Source: Blasia pusilla
Taxonomy: Eukaryota; Marchantiophyta; Marchantiopsida; Blasiales
DNA: 64,000 nt
Direction: 5' to 3'
Assembly (NCBI GenBank): GCA_050084515.1
Contig: CM114271.1
Location: forward strand, 42,842,001-42,906,000
Position numbers and translations under genes: made by a program. Within the stretch, counting starts at the first letter, position 1, and every line of letters starts with the position of its first letter. Shown one piece after another: positions 14,051-26,458 of the stretch. The notes below the pieces were generated by a model that saw only the letters and a list, made by a program, of their open reading frames with translations, made no database searches and was not told where the DNA came from.

Positions 14051-14483
14051 CGGATGGCCCTTACGGGGTACACCCCACCGGAGTATCGAAGGAGGAAGAC
14101 CGTGAAGTTACGTCCCCGGACGTTGGGGTTATCTGAGACCCCCTATTAAAAACTTTTTCGGGTTCCCTCTCTCGCCAATGCATTAAAACCCTTTTTCTCC
14201 GCTGCGAAGCTCTCGGAACAGATATGGTAAGTACGCATTGGTCCTCTCGTGGAGGGGTGGGGATTCGGGGAACGGCAGTCATCCGAAAACTCGAAGGTCG
14301 ACAGAAGCGAGCAGTCCGGAATTACACATTGGTTCGAAATTTCCGAAACTCGAGCGATCACAAGCGAGTCTGGACTAAAACAGGAGGAGATATGAGGCGG
14401 GGGACTCACAGATTGCGGAGAGACTGAGCACGCGAGTTCCAATTCCGATTCGGTCGTTCGATCTGACGACGAGTCCCAAGGCT
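14050..14483 (+). promoter_or_regulatory. upstream region and probable 5' UTR of cpSRP54
   Basis: From about 14050 the sequence becomes GC-rich, matching the gene that follows. A splice-donor-like ATATGGTAAGTACG occurs at 14221-14234, so a 5' UTR intron is possible, but no acceptor was assigned. No confident TATA box was seen. Confidence 0.4.
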
Positions 14484-16232
14484 ATGGCGGGCCTCTGTGT
14501 CGCCTCGTGTGCCTACGCTGCCCCGATGCTGCATTGCCGACTGCCTTCGGTTTCCTCCTCTTCCTGCTCCGCTCCCAAACAACCCCAGCGTCATGCTCTG
14601 AGCCGATTCCGGCTGACATGCTCCGCTGCATCCTCGCTCAAACATCGGCCTCTTCAATTACGCGCAGGCAAGCTCCGCTTCGAGAACGAGTTCAGAGGTC
14701 AAGAGGTGGTCGTCTTCAGGAAACGGAGCAGTGGCACGCATAAGCAGTTGCGCTTGGGAGTACGCGCTTCCGCTGTCTTCGACCAGCTCAGTACCAGTCT
14801 GGAGGCAGCGTGGACGAAGCTCAGGAAGGAAAATGTGCTCACGAAGGAAAACGTGAAAGAGCCTATGCAAGAGATCCGACGAGCGCTGTTGGAGGCAGAT
14901 GTGAGCTTACCAGTGGTGCGCAAATTTGTGAAGTCAGTTTCGGAGAAAGCCGTGGGTGTAGGAGTCATCAAGGGGGTCCGACCGGATCAGCAGCTGGTGA
15001 AGGTCGTCAATGACGAACTGGTCGAGCTCATGGGAGGAAGCATGGCTGGAATTGAGTATGCCAAGTCAGGGCCGACAGTAATTCTGATGGCTGGGCTCCA
15101 AGGAGTGGGGAAAACCACCGCCTGTGGCAAGCTGGCTCTGTACTTCAAGAAAAAGGGTCAAAAATGTATGATGGTGGCCACCGACATCTACAGGCCTGCT
15201 GCCATAGATCAGCTGATCACTCTGGGTAAGCAGGTAGAGGTTCCCGTGTTTGAAGCGGGTACCGATGTAAAACCTGCAGAGATTGCGAAGAGGGGTTTAG
15301 CGGAGGCGAAGAAACTGGGAATCGAGGTTATCATAATCGACACAGCAGGGCGCCTGCAGGTAGATAGAGGAATGATGGAGGAGCTGAAGCAAGTGAAGAA
15401 TGCAGTGAATCCTAGTGAGGTGCTGCTGGTTGTAGACGCAATGACAGGGCAGGAGGCTGCAGCTTTGGTTGCCGCGTTCAATTTGGATTTAGGGATCACT
15501 GGTGCTATTCTTACCAAGCTGGATGGAGATTCCAGAGGAGGAGCCGCGCTCAGTGTGAAGGAGGTGTCGGGAAAGCCCATCAAATTCGTCGGAGAAGGCG
15601 AGGGCATGTTAGCACTGGAGCCGTTCTATCCCGACAGGATGGCTAGCCGGATACTAGGGATGGGAGATGTGCTCTCATTCGTCGAGAAAGCTCAGGAAGT
15701 AATGGTGCAGGAAGAGGCAGAGGAGATGCAGAAGAGGATTATGGAAGCGAAATTCGATTTCAATGATTTCCTGAAGCAAACCCGCAATCTCGCGCGCATG
15801 GGATCCATGAGTGGCCTCATTAAAATGATTCCCGGCATGAACAAGATCACTCCCCAACAGGTTTTAGAAGCGGAGAAGAGTCTCAAAGTGATGGAGTCGA
15901 TGATCAATTCCATGACTCCCAAAGAAAGGAAGGACCCAGAACTCTTGGCAAAATCTCCCTCTCGGAGAAGAAGAGTGTCTATTGGCTCTGGAAGGTCTCA
16001 AGAACAGGTGAGTCAACTTGTTTCACAACTCTTTCAAATGCGAGCGCGTATGAAGAATCTGTCTGCAATGATGCAAGGAGGATCGATCCCAGGGCTGGGT
16101 GGTCTGGAAGAGTCGCTCCAAGGACGCAAGGCCCCGCCTGGCACGGCAAAGAGGAGAAAGCAAAAGTCTGCGTTACAGCAGCAACTGTCAACTTCTGCAA
16201 GAAGCTCTGCGAAGGGTTTTGGAAGTAAATAG
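14484..16232 (+). CDS. CPSRP54: chloroplast signal recognition particle 54 kDa protein (cpSRP54)
   Basis: The 582-residue product is a chloroplast-targeted SRP54 GTPase. In chloroplasts this protein acts in thylakoid targeting: cotranslational delivery of plastid-encoded proteins and, with cpSRP43 and cpFtsY, delivery of light-harvesting proteins. Residues 1-95 are a Ser/Arg-rich, acid-poor transit peptide; the N domain starts near [13 protein letters not shown] (98). The G domain has GLQGVGKTT (204-212), [12 protein letters not shown] (233-244), DTAGRL (286-291) and [10 protein letters not shown] (344-353). The M domain (about 400-545) has [11 protein letters not shown] and the RRRR...[14 protein letters not shown] region. 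The tail reads [13 protein letters not shown], matching the cpSRP43-binding segment with changes. The start ATG has a good context (GGCTATGGCG). Length is that of a full protein, and no intron interrupts it. The gene is convergent with the CIPK gene. Confidence 0.95.
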   Translation: MAGLCVASCAYAAPMLHCRLPSVSSSSCSAPKQPQRHALSRFRLTCSAASSLKHRPLQLRAGKLRFENEFRGQEVVVFRKRSSGTHKQLRLGVRASAVFDQLSTSLEAAWTKLRKENVLTKENVKEPMQEIRRALLEADVSLPVVRKFVKSVSEKAVGVGVIKGVRPDQQLVKVVNDELVELMGGSMAGIEYAKSGPTVILMAGLQGVGKTTACGKLALYFKKKGQKCMMVATDIYRPAAIDQLITLGKQVEVPVFEAGTDVKPAEIAKRGLAEAKKLGIEVIIIDTAGRLQVDRGMMEELKQVKNAVNPSEVLLVVDAMTGQEAAALVAAFNLDLGITGAILTKLDGDSRGGAALSVKEVSGKPIKFVGEGEGMLALEPFYPDRMASRILGMGDVLSFVEKAQEVMVQEEAEEMQKRIMEAKFDFNDFLKQTRNLARMGSMSGLIKMIPGMNKITPQQVLEAEKSLKVMESMINSMTPKERKDPELLAKSPSRRRRVSIGSGRSQEQVSQLVSQLFQMRARMKNLSAMMQGGSIPGLGGLEESLQGRKAPPGTAKRRKQKSALQQQLSTSARSSAKGFGSK

Positions 16233-19111
16233 GTGTTTTGCTAGGTAGAACTAGAACAAAGCTCCGAACATAGTGAACGGATTTAGATATGAATTAGATT
16301 CAATTGGAAATTTGGAAGGGCTTCAGTCATAGAGGCCTTTGATCGCATATGTTTAATAAGCTCTGATCTTCAGGACTTGCTCATGAATTCATGGATGTTA
16401 GATTGACTGTTATCAATCTAAGTAATTTAGTGACTCCTTTGTGCTGAAAATGGTTACACTCATTCCCACAAGAACGGATCCTTGCACATATGGCAGCGAT
16501 CTATTCACGTGCCTTAGACTATGTTCATGCGAGGTACCTGTGGCATGGAAGCAAACTGAGTTCGTCTGTCTGTAAACTTCTCCCACTGGATCCAACCCTT
16601 CCAATTTCTTGTCCTCAAGCCGAGTATTACAGTAATGATCGTCCTCTTCGCGTCGTCTTGAGCCCCATTTCATCATTCCCCTGAAGGTTTAAGTTGGAGT
16701 TAAGAATTCGCGTGTGTGGGAGCAACGCAGCAAAGCTCGGGTCTGGAGCTGAGTAGTCAGCCGTTGGTTCTGTGCAGTCCGTCGAGAACTGGCGTAGCAT
16801 GTCCATCCCGTTCGTCGCTGTCCATCTTCAATTCATCGGTGAAACATGTCGGGAATTGAAGCACCTGTAAAAGACCGACAAGCACACGACACAGGTAATG
16901 AATGTTAAGCATGATCCTAAAGGCGGAGTCCTGCCTGGATCTACTGATGCTTGCTTGGCGGGTATGGGGCATTGTAGACACACTCCGTGAAATTAGGGAT
17001 GCGGAGAGCGCTCTACAACAGGGAAGACAATTGGGGCAAAAATACCGATCGGAAGGAGCGCATTGCACTCAAGAAGCACTGTGTACGTCATAGTGAAGAG
17101 CAGCGACTGGCACATCACTGAAAGGGAAGACTCCCGCCACTTTTTCTGCTCCAGACACTGAATCCGAACCTGCTGATGCTCTCACACTCTGAAGAAGTTG
17201 TGCACTCTACCGACCCGTGTGACCTTCATTCTGTGGGAAAAGTGATATCGAGTCCTCATATGATTAGCAGAGCTTATCTGGAAGCTGAGTCGAGAAGGAA
17301 TTGCATTTTTTGTGAGCACCCTTGCAGCACGAATCCATCGTTCCAGAGATCGCATCCGTCCAACGACAACACACACGAACTGTAGGGGAAAAGAATTCGG
17401 GAATGAGAAGTCTTTTCCAACCAACTAGGCACACTCGTGCACCAGACGACTTGCCTACATGGAGGAGCAACGCCCCACTTCCGATTATAGTAGTAAGACC
17501 CTCTAAAATGACTGCTTTAAAAAACACGTCCATCAGCCGGTAGGTAGACATGCCAAGCAACAGTGGTAGCCTGCATCAAACGCGCACGTTTCGGCCTCCA
17601 AGAACATTCCAACTCCAAACACAGCAACGAAAAGGGAAAAGGTAACACACACAAAATTCGTAGATCAAGTATGAAATACATGTAACATTCAAACTCGGGC
17701 TCATGATACAAGGACCACTTCTTTAGTCAGAGCAAAATGGTGCTCCCACAGATCAGAAAGTGTCCAAACCACAGATCAGTAAGTCGATTATTCATGGACC
17801 TCACTCGCGATAGTTAAAGACAGTTCAGTCCTACTTCTATACCCACCGAAGTGATTCACCAAGAAAGAACCTCCAGATACTTCACTTCCACGAGCCTACT
17901 TACAACCACAGAAGATCGTGCAACTCAAGAGCTCCCGCTTGCATTCTTGCTTTGTCATGACATACGTGGCATTTGAGTGCGACCCTCCATGGGTTCATGC
18001 CATGACAGCTTGAAAGCTCGTAATTCCAGAATGCCAAATTTTACGTCTGCAGTTTCGAGACCAGTAAAAAGTGGAAGTCGTCACGCCCGCATCTCTGCGT
18101 ACAGTGCTCAGCACGCAGTATTTGAACCTCAAGCACCACTTCATCAGCACTCACAAGGCATCCTCCCTCCCTCTGGTTCTGGTTCCCTCTGGAGAAGCTG
18201 CCAAAATGTTGGTCCCTCAAAATTCAAAAATGTTTGGATTTGTCGAGGATCTTCCATATGATCCACTGGAGCCCAGAATTGGCAGGTCCCTCAAATGCAA
18301 AACTGGTTAGATCCGTAAAGTCCTTACTAGATCTATATGTCAAGCCACCTACATAACCCGAGGATCCTTCCGCCTGAACTGAATGTCATCCTCTCATACA
18401 ACCTGGTTGACTTCTGATAGAATCAATTTAGAATTATCCTTGAACCTCAAACAGAAAGGAGATAGAGACTCCTCGCCAAAGGCTGAATCCCGCGTTGAGG
18501 GCATCAGACCAACTACCCTATTCAACGCCCATGTATTTCATCCAGCTCACCATCCACGTCCGCCATCCCACTGTCCTTTCTGTCCTTTGACAAGTTGCCT
18601 GCTGTGGACATCGTGTGGAAATCTTCTAACAAGCCCTTCTAGAGTGGAACTAGAAGAAATCTAATCCTACAGCCTGCCACTCAATCAACAGGTTTGCTTT
18701 GGTCTTATCAGAAATTAGATGTAGATGATGACTAGCGTGTTTATGCAGGGCAGAATTTACAAGATCTTAATAGATTCACACTATCTCTGTTCATATCACT
18801 TACAGAGATGGTGGGGACCTTCACAGTGCCTTCAAATAATCAGACTCACCGAACGGTTTAGAGCACAGTTGAGTCTCAAATCTGACAAATTTAATTTAAG
18901 CTTTACACAAGTCCTAGGAAAAACTCTTTTGATACATTGGTAGAGGCATCACTATGGAAGTGGCCCCATACAACAGCATTACTTTACTCCATAAAACCTG
19001 ATGAGGAGAACAAATCCTCTGCTCACTTTGTGAAACCGAGATTTTCTTACCCCACACCACTTCAAAACCCTCTTAGGAAGGACAACCGGCATTGATTACA
19101 TTGTTCCAGAC
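16233..19111. other. convergent intergenic region between cpSRP54 and CIPK
   Basis: This 2.9-kb gap holds the 3' flanks of both host genes. Several unremarkable ORFs of 60-100 codons occur on both strands without known motifs. The only candidate worth separating is a possible terminal exon at 16757-16864 (minus). I see no mobile-element protein fragments, unlike nearly everything outside 14-27.5 kb. Confidence 0.5.
16757..16864 (-). other. possible terminal exon, unassigned
   Basis: Minus-strand TTTTACAG is followed by an open frame of 35 codons (starting VLQFPTCFTDELKMDSDERD) that ends in TGA. The acceptor and the acidic, hydrophilic tail look exon-like. It could be an alternative last exon downstream of the CIPK gene or belong to an unseen gene; no matching upstream exon was found. 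Chance is a real possibility. Confidence 0.2.
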
Positions 19112-22100
19112 TCATTTATTGTCTCCTGATGGCTCAACCTCGGATTTCCAGACAATGTCTTTGAGACCATGGGACAGGTTTTTGTAAAACTGCAGTTGAG
19201 GCCCCGGTCACAGACACAAGAAAACAAGTCAGTGCCGAACAAACAATGCTCTAATGACTCGTAAGAGGCAAGTTGAAGTGAAGTTGTGAGGTTGACTCGT
19301 AAGTCGAGTCAACCTCATAACTTCACAACCACTAATAACATGTTACAGACTAATAAATCTTAAACCTTACATCTAACCAGCCACTTTCCTTACGCAGGGT
19401 ACTGAGAATCTTTCCATCTCTTAACAGCAATAAGAATGAAATGACACAGAGAATACCTCCGAATCTTGACAACTGTCTACTTGAAAACATAAAACCTATC
19501 CATGGGCAGGAAGCAGGCAATTCATATGCTTTCAGGCAAAGCAATAGATAAATAACTTGTTTGATACCATTTCATCTACACATAAAGCTCAACCGAGTAT
19601 GGAGTACAAGAAGAATAAGCACTGTAAAGTAACTTTTATCTCACCTTGTGATATTCCAGTGTGTCTCCACCAGCCTTCCGTAACTCTACCATGAAAAGAG
19701 AAGGTGCCACTTCAAATACCTGCATTCACTAGAATCTTCTTAGTTGTCCGGTTTAGAATCAATTATCATACCTCAATAATCATACCTTGTGGATCCGGTC
19801 CGACTAACACAGGACAGACATTAATTACTAGTAGTCAAGCTCCAAATCTTCCCATCTATGTACCATGACCGTCATTGATATGTTTTAGTGCAATGAATTT
19901 CTGAAAAGAATTGCCACATTAAAGATGAGGCAATTGACTCCCTCTGATTTTTGATGTAAAACTGCTCTCTCTCTTCTCCAACTTCAGCACCTCGCCCTCA
20001 TTCACACAAGATCATGTTTGGGACCGTTGCCAGTATTGTGAACAGGAGAAGATTAAAGAAATTCAAGGAAGTGCTTTTCTTCTGTTGTACAAGGCCACCA
20101 GGGAGTGGGGAATCACAACTTTCTTTTTAAATAGGAACCCTGCTACCCACCATCTCAGTTGGAGAGTTCAATAATGCCTTCATAATTTACCAACAAGGTG
20201 CTATGATTCAGACCACCAAAAAAACATTTTTAAGCATGGTGAGTAGAGAATTCAGAATATTGGCCGTTGGTGGACTTGATTTGCTCTTAATTAGGCCTTC
20301 TGGTGCCTGGTTTCTGAGTCTTCTTGGCAGTCCCTTGATGCTACATTTTTCCCCTCCATTTGTTCATCCTCCCTCCTCCCAAACTATGTCTTGGGTATCA
20401 GAAAAAGTATATGAACTTACCTCTGTGGCAACAGAGAGGTGTCCTTTTCTGCCCTGCCTATCCCCTTGCAGCTTCATCTGATTGCACATTAACAAGAAAG
20501 ATTAATATTCTCAACTTATCGCTTGCTAGCTTGTACATTATTGCTCCCGTGAACTGCATATATATATATATATATATATAAAATATTTTCCCCTTCCAGG
20601 ACTACTATACAAGACTCTTTTATCTACGGTACTCATTTTTCATCTCTTATTAGGAAGAAATACATAGCTTCGGGTTCAATAGGGAAGCTTTCTCAAGAAA
20701 CGCTTACCTTGTAATTTCGCTTTTGTACATTAAAACCCAGAGGTTTGGCTGCTTCCTCTATCTTTGAGACAATCTCATTGGCAGGGTGTTTAGAGGTGAA
20801 TCTTGTTTCCCGCTTTACCAAATCCTGCAATAAAATGGATAAATTTGGCAAAATCTTACATTCTGTCACACCATCAAAGATAATACAAGAGGCAGTTTTC
20901 TAACAACTTTGGGGCTGTGCACAGATTCAATTTTCACTCTTGAGAGAAAGATTCATACCGGATGCTCTTCAAAGAGCCCTGAAAGATTGAGACCTCGAGA
21001 CAAGGAGATTAGCTCAAAAGCGTTCATCACTATGGGTTTTGTCTCCTTCTTTTCTTGCACCAAATGCTCCTGAAGGACAACCAAAAGTTTCAAAAGTAAA
21101 TAAGGACATCCAAAAATGTATGGCACTTCCAGGGTAGCCACAGTTGCCAAAATTGCATCTTTCTCCCTATCAGCCAACACACTTACTGTTGAATCATTGA
21201 AAACTGCATCAATATCTGCCAAGTCAGCACCCTCCTCTTCTTTGAACTTTGCACGCTGATAACCCTTCTTGAACCAATCATTTTCTAGTATCTGAGGGAC
21301 GGTGATACGCTGCCAATTTGAAGATGAAGTTCATGTAAGACTTCCACATCAGACAACCGCTTCTTTCAACAAATCAGATACACCCCAGCACACATGAGAG
21401 CTCACAGTCAACAAAGATTTCTGTGCAAAAATTGCTATCAAACTTGAAAGCACTTCACCACTTTCATCAGGGTGCGATCAAAACCAGTGATGGAACCAGT
21501 GACAGATATGTGAGTACATGTTACTCACATTTTTAGGATTAGGCTCAAGTATTCTCAAGATCAACTTTCTAGCTCCAGGGGAGAACCAAGAGGGACACGT
21601 GAAATCCGCTCGATAAATCTGCAGAGACAAATTTGTGAGATTTTATCTTTGTATCACTAATGCAGGCATCTCAAAGTAGACAAGATGGGCAGAATCACAA
21701 TAGATCTGGAAAAGTTCACTCACAAAGCTTCAGTACTTATTGGAGAGCAGAATCACTACAATTTTTTTGTGATCCAAGGGCAGAAGGCAAAGAATGCACA
21801 TTCAGAATCTTCCACTTGACAACATTTACCTTTTTGTACAGGGTCATGAGGTTGGACTCATCAAAAGGTAGGTAGCCTGCCATTAAAACATAGAGAATCA
21901 CCCCGCAGGACCATAAATCAGCAGTTGCTCCTTTGTAACCTTTGTCATTGATGACCTGCATCACCATTGGGGAATCCACTATGTTGAACGACACAGATAA
22001 ATAACACGAACTGGTTTCAGTTCGAAACCAACAGTTGCAACTTCCCTATGTATCTTCATCAACTGGAAAGTGTCAGATCCGACTTTTTTTCAAAAGCACC

Positions 22101-25100
22101 TTCTTGCATATCACAGATCCACAAACTTTCCAAAAATGAAAAGATGCTTATGAGTGTTGTAACATTAGAAAACAACTCATCATGGTCCCAGTAGGTGTAC
22201 CTCTGGTGCAACATAGTTAGGAGTGCCACAAGTAGTATGTAACAGGCCATCCTCCTGAAATCAATCAAATTTCAATCACTTCACGTCAGCAGATAAGCAG
22301 TATATTTCTTACTACAAGTATTCATTTATGGCCACATCTAAGAGTACTGCTCTTGCAGAATTCTATTCAGACTCAACACCAAATCCTCTAGTATAAGTGT
22401 GGATGGATATAGCCTAAACTTCAGTGAAGGGGAAATCACCCTAATACTTCAGCACAGTCAGATAGACAGGAGACTCTGAACGTAAAAAGAGGAGCATATC
22501 AAACACACCCAACAGTTGCACTATGAAGACCAATCAAGCATATTGAGGTTTCCACAATTTTTTTATTAATTGATACCCTAAACACACAGGCGACAAAAAC
22601 TTCTTTTGCAGACATTTAGTGAAGGTGGGAACTACGACTTTTGGGGATTTCTGAATTTAGCGGCCACAGCAGTGTTGGTAAGACAATCAATGAGCTCAAT
22701 TGATCCACTGAATGATTCAACAATACAGGAGAAGTGATCCCGAACAAACATTAAACAACTAGCAAGCAGTTGTTGAAATGGTCAAACAGCAGTCCATGTT
22801 GATGTATAAAATTGGGCATTACAGTCAAGGAAATTAGTAAACTAAAGATGACTGACAGTGCAAAAGTGCAAAAGAGGTGTAACATGACAGGAGATTAATA
22901 AACTAAAGATGAGGACTGACAGTGCAAAAGACATGTAACTTGAAAATGTCTGCTACAAAGGGCCGACCAAACCACCTATGGTCACCACAACATTATTTCA
23001 TTGTCACATACCTGTAACACGTTAAAGATTACTCACCCTATATTGTTGTGGAAGGGCGCTCAACCCAAAATCGGAGATTTTAAGATTGCCATTTGCATCC
23101 AGGAGCAAGTTTTCAGGCTGGGAGACAGGCAGACAGTATGGTAAGCCATTACTGAAACAAATGTCACACCTGTGCAATGAGTGGACATGATTACTGCTGA
23201 GAAATGAGAACTTGAACACTTTCAAAAGCTTAAGCTCGGATTTGTCACATTCATGTAGTACAATAGTACCCGCAAATTTTGATAGGGTTTCAAGACACGG
23301 GCAAATCATAGACCAAATCAAGAATCTATTGCATGACTTGAATCTATTGCACTTGGAATCAAACACAAGTGACATGCTAACATGAATATATAAATAATAT
23401 GTCAAGACCAACAAATGGAGTTGTTATACCTTAAGGTCTCTATGGTACACACCACGACTGTGGCAAAAGTCAACAGCGTTTATGAGTTGTTGAAAATACT
23501 TTCTTGCTTCGTCCTCCTTCAAACGACCTTGATGAACCTGCAACAAAACAAAGGTCATCACAGCAACACATTAGAACCTTTTAGTCTACCATTATGATAC
23601 ACCACGTGTAAGTCCCATAATCCCTTGCCTGGATGAACCGATGGAACCATCATACCAAGATTCATCAATCAATGACTAAATTGCAGTTCTGAACAGAAGA
23701 TTGTGCTCAACTCTCCACTATGAAAACTGGGGCCTTACTATGCTATACTTGGCACTTCAACCAGTAGATCACTTACAATCTTATCAAAGAGTTCACCGCC
23801 TGTTACAAATTCAAGAACTATGTATATTTTGGTCTTACTGGCCAACACCTGCCATGATCATCAAATGAATACATTAGATTGCCTGGTAACACATCCTTGT
23901 CTCTCCATGACAATTTCAAAAAAATGATGAGGCCTACTCCGTAAGTATGCTGTAGTTGGTCATTAAAACTTGAATTGAAAGAGTTCTGTGGTCACCAAAT
24001 CTCCAGATCAAGTTCTTGGAAGAGGCTGTTGAGGTCAACACTCACAAGACACACAGGGGGTGACTTACAACACAACTGGGACAATGAAAATGAAAATTTG
24101 CAGACTCCCCAAAATCAATTTTTTGTGCTCTGCTGACAAAAATGGAAGAGACCTCCATGAAACCAAGCATCCATACCTCTTTCAGTTGTACTATATTTGG
24201 ATGCTTCACAAGTTTCATCGTAGAAATCTCCCGCTTTATCTGTAAATAGGGCATGGTAAGTCTTGATAAAGAAACTTCTAGTACAACTAGAAGTTATTTG
24301 TCCAGAATTACAAGTCTGAGAAAATAAGAAATCTACAGGTCACTTGATGTTCATCTTGCTCTCTCCTGCCAAGTCTTGCCCGGGAGTGGTTAGCAAACTT
24401 TGACCACAAATGAAGGCCACAACCATGTAGTCCTGTACAGTCCTCACCCAAAACACATCATCTGCAACAAGCTTTTGCATGGAGTACACAGATCATCAAA
24501 CAGGTTCTATTTATCTCACAAACCGTCAGAGGCATACACTTAAGGCAGGAAGATACAACCATTAATTATAGTACCACTGCTTGCATAACCTTTGGACTGT
24601 CATCTGTATCTCACCAACTGAAAATAGGCTAGTTTAATCACAGATTCTATTCATCGTTTTAAAATTATACAAAGAAGGATTTCTGTTCAAATGGTGTTTT
24701 TTGAAATACTCAAAACAGTTCAAGATAATTCTCAAAATCAGCCCAACTTTTCCTCACAAAGAATGTCAGAACTCTCCAAAAGTTGGGAGTACCTTTGGTC
24801 ACTCAAGCTCCCCAATACTGAGTTTTAAGGGAACACTGCCTGATTCAACTTGACCCCAACCCCAAATACACTATTATGATGACGTGTGGTGTACTTGGAA
24901 ATGACTTAACACGCATATACAACCTCAGAGGATACTTAATGGAAAAAACGGAACAAACTACCTCTGATTGATAGTAACGAGTTGTTCACCCCATTATGGC
25001 GCAGACTTCTAACTTTGCAAGGTAGGGCAGAACCGTCTGGTTAAAGAAAACCTTTGGATCATTGAAAATAAGGTGGTAACTGCACCACGTACTAAATCCT

Positions 25101-26458
25101 GAGCATATCTTCCAGGTGCAGGGGCACCAGTGAACTTCGGGGAGCTGGTCGCCATTGTGACATTTGTATTTGTAATGACGATTAAAGATAAACCCCCAAC
25201 CCCCTCAATGACAGAGAGCTCAAGAGGAAACCTGATCAGTATTCATCTTAAAATCGTATGCGTTCGTGCCCATAATCAATTACAAGAGAGACTACCTTCT
25301 TCATCCAGGTATCAGCAAACTTGTGCTGCACAAATTCCCTAAATCTAAACCACAACGCAAGAATAGTTTTAGAACTCGTGCTCTGTATTATGATTTCAGG
25401 CCAGTCGGCAGAAAGGGCGTAAGGTGCCCAATTAGAAATTTGGTAGTTGATTCTCCCATCGGCCTCCGAGCAAAATCTACTTCTAGAGGAGTGGGAGGAA
25501 ACGAGAACTTTCATTTCTGACACACAGTTGAAGTGGAGAAGAGAAGGAGCAGTACGGGGAAAGAATGCGCCCATAGAATCCCTGAGACCCTCAACATCGC
25601 CGAGTATCTTAGTGGTAGACATAACAGCCCTAGAGACTTCGTCAACTCCCCATAGAGGCTCTGAGAATATGCTAGTAGCAGAATCAACGACTTGAGTACA
25701 GATGCCCTTATACCGACAAACTAACCCAAAACGTTCAGGGTCCCAAGAAACTGGAACCATTGCAGCTCCATACAACACTTCTTCAGCCTTCGTAAGCACT
25801 CTTGATGCGATTCCAGACGCTGACATTTACAACTTCACCCAAAAGACGCTCCTTTTCAGACTTTCTCGCACTCGGTGAAAGAAACCTCGCCGAGCGACAG
25901 CCCCCATCGAAGTCCTATGGTGTCCTGGCAGTATGAATACATTTATCTGATCTTGGCGGACCCATCCACGCTCCTAATCCTAAGTTCCCTGTTTATCTTC
26001 CGGATTACTACGATTAACATTGAGAAACACGACGGTTCGATGGGAGTTGCTAAAATGAAGGAAGACACATATGATAGTGAAGCACTCGAATGGAAGATTG
26101 AATGCCTAACGTCGCCAGGGCACACCTTCGGATTTGAAGAAAGTGCTCTGGAAGGTGAGTCTCCCACTCTATTCGGGTGAAATTCGGTGTATATTCAGGA
26201 TCCCCTAACATATCACCTACATCCCGACCAGTCGAGTCCTAGAAACGAAATTGTAAGAAAGTTAGGCATGGAGAAAAGTACCTGCTCCACCATCTTATGC
26301 TTCAAAATTTTCTCCTTGTCCAGAATTTTAATGGCTACACACTCCTCTGGCGACGTGTCAACAATCCTGGCGAACTTGACCTTGGCAAACGTACCCTCTC
26401 CGAGCGTGCGACCAAGTAGATACTTCCCCACACGCGTGGTCCCTTGAGAGAAGGCCAT
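19112..26458 (-). CDS. CIPK: CBL-interacting protein kinase, CIPK3/9/23-like (14 exons)
   Basis: I assembled 14 exons with GT-AG borders, giving 443 residues. High to low: 26458-26282, 24239-24177, 23848-23777, 23537-23430, 23117-23037, 22254-22201, 21955-21830, 21618-21529, 21309-21187, 21069-20959, 20824-20708, 20477-20421, 19719-19645, 19189-19112. Every exon is a multiple of three, so all introns are phase 0. Kinase motifs: [14 protein letters not shown], the HRDLKPENLL loop split between exons 4 and 5, and [10 protein letters not shown]...[10 protein letters not shown]. The C-terminal half has the NAF motif ([16 protein letters not shown]), which binds CBL calcium sensors, then RETRFTSK and the PPI-type region, ending [24 protein letters not shown]. 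CIPKs phosphorylate ion transporters in calcium signalling. Similarity is strongest by eye to the CIPK3/9/23 group. No broken motif was seen; it looks functional. Confidence 0.93.
19278..19326. repeat. 22-bp hairpin in the last CIPK intron
   Basis: Left arm 19278-19299 (starts GTGAAGTTGTGAGG, ends GACTCG) and right arm 19305-19326 (starts CGAGTCAACC) pair over 22 bases with a single mismatch and a 5-base loop (TAAGT). It lies within intron 13 of the CIPK gene. It could be the core of a miniature foldback element or a small hairpin RNA precursor; the short length argues against a typical plant miRNA precursor. Confidence 0.85.
20559..20580. repeat. (TA)n microsatellite in a CIPK intron
   Basis: About eleven TA dinucleotides, inside the intron upstream of the 20477-20421 exon on the minus strand. 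Confidence 0.95.
25248..25826 (-). CDS. unrecognised 192-codon ORF inside CIPK intron 1
   Basis: This open frame lies wholly in the 2.0-kb first intron of the CIPK gene, on the same strand. It starts [18 protein letters not shown] and has a Trp-rich second half ([23 protein letters not shown]). I do not recognise a domain. Its GC content and codon pattern look richer than the surrounding intron, which suggests a real exon or a nested or transposed gene fragment rather than chance. It could also be the first exon of a gene continuing into the intron; no mobile-element motif was seen. Confidence 0.4.
   Translation of the reverse strand: MSASGIASRVLTKAEEVLYGAAMVPVSWDPERFGLVCRYKGICTQVVDSATSIFSEPLWGVDEVSRAVMSTTKILGDVEGLRDSMGAFFPRTAPSLLHFNCVSEMKVLVSSHSSRSRFCSEADGRINYQISNWAPYALSADWPEIIIQSTSSKTILALWFRFREFVQHKFADTWMKKVVSLVIDYGHERIRF

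Noticed and set aside
14224-14427. Short plus ORF just upstream of cpSRP54 as an extra N-terminal exon
   Set aside because: The cpSRP54 frame already has a good start and a full transit peptide; the upstream frame has no transit-like or conserved features and is more likely 5' UTR.
15209-15607. 132-codon minus-strand ORF inside cpSRP54
   Set aside because: It is the antisense shadow of a strongly conserved GTPase domain.
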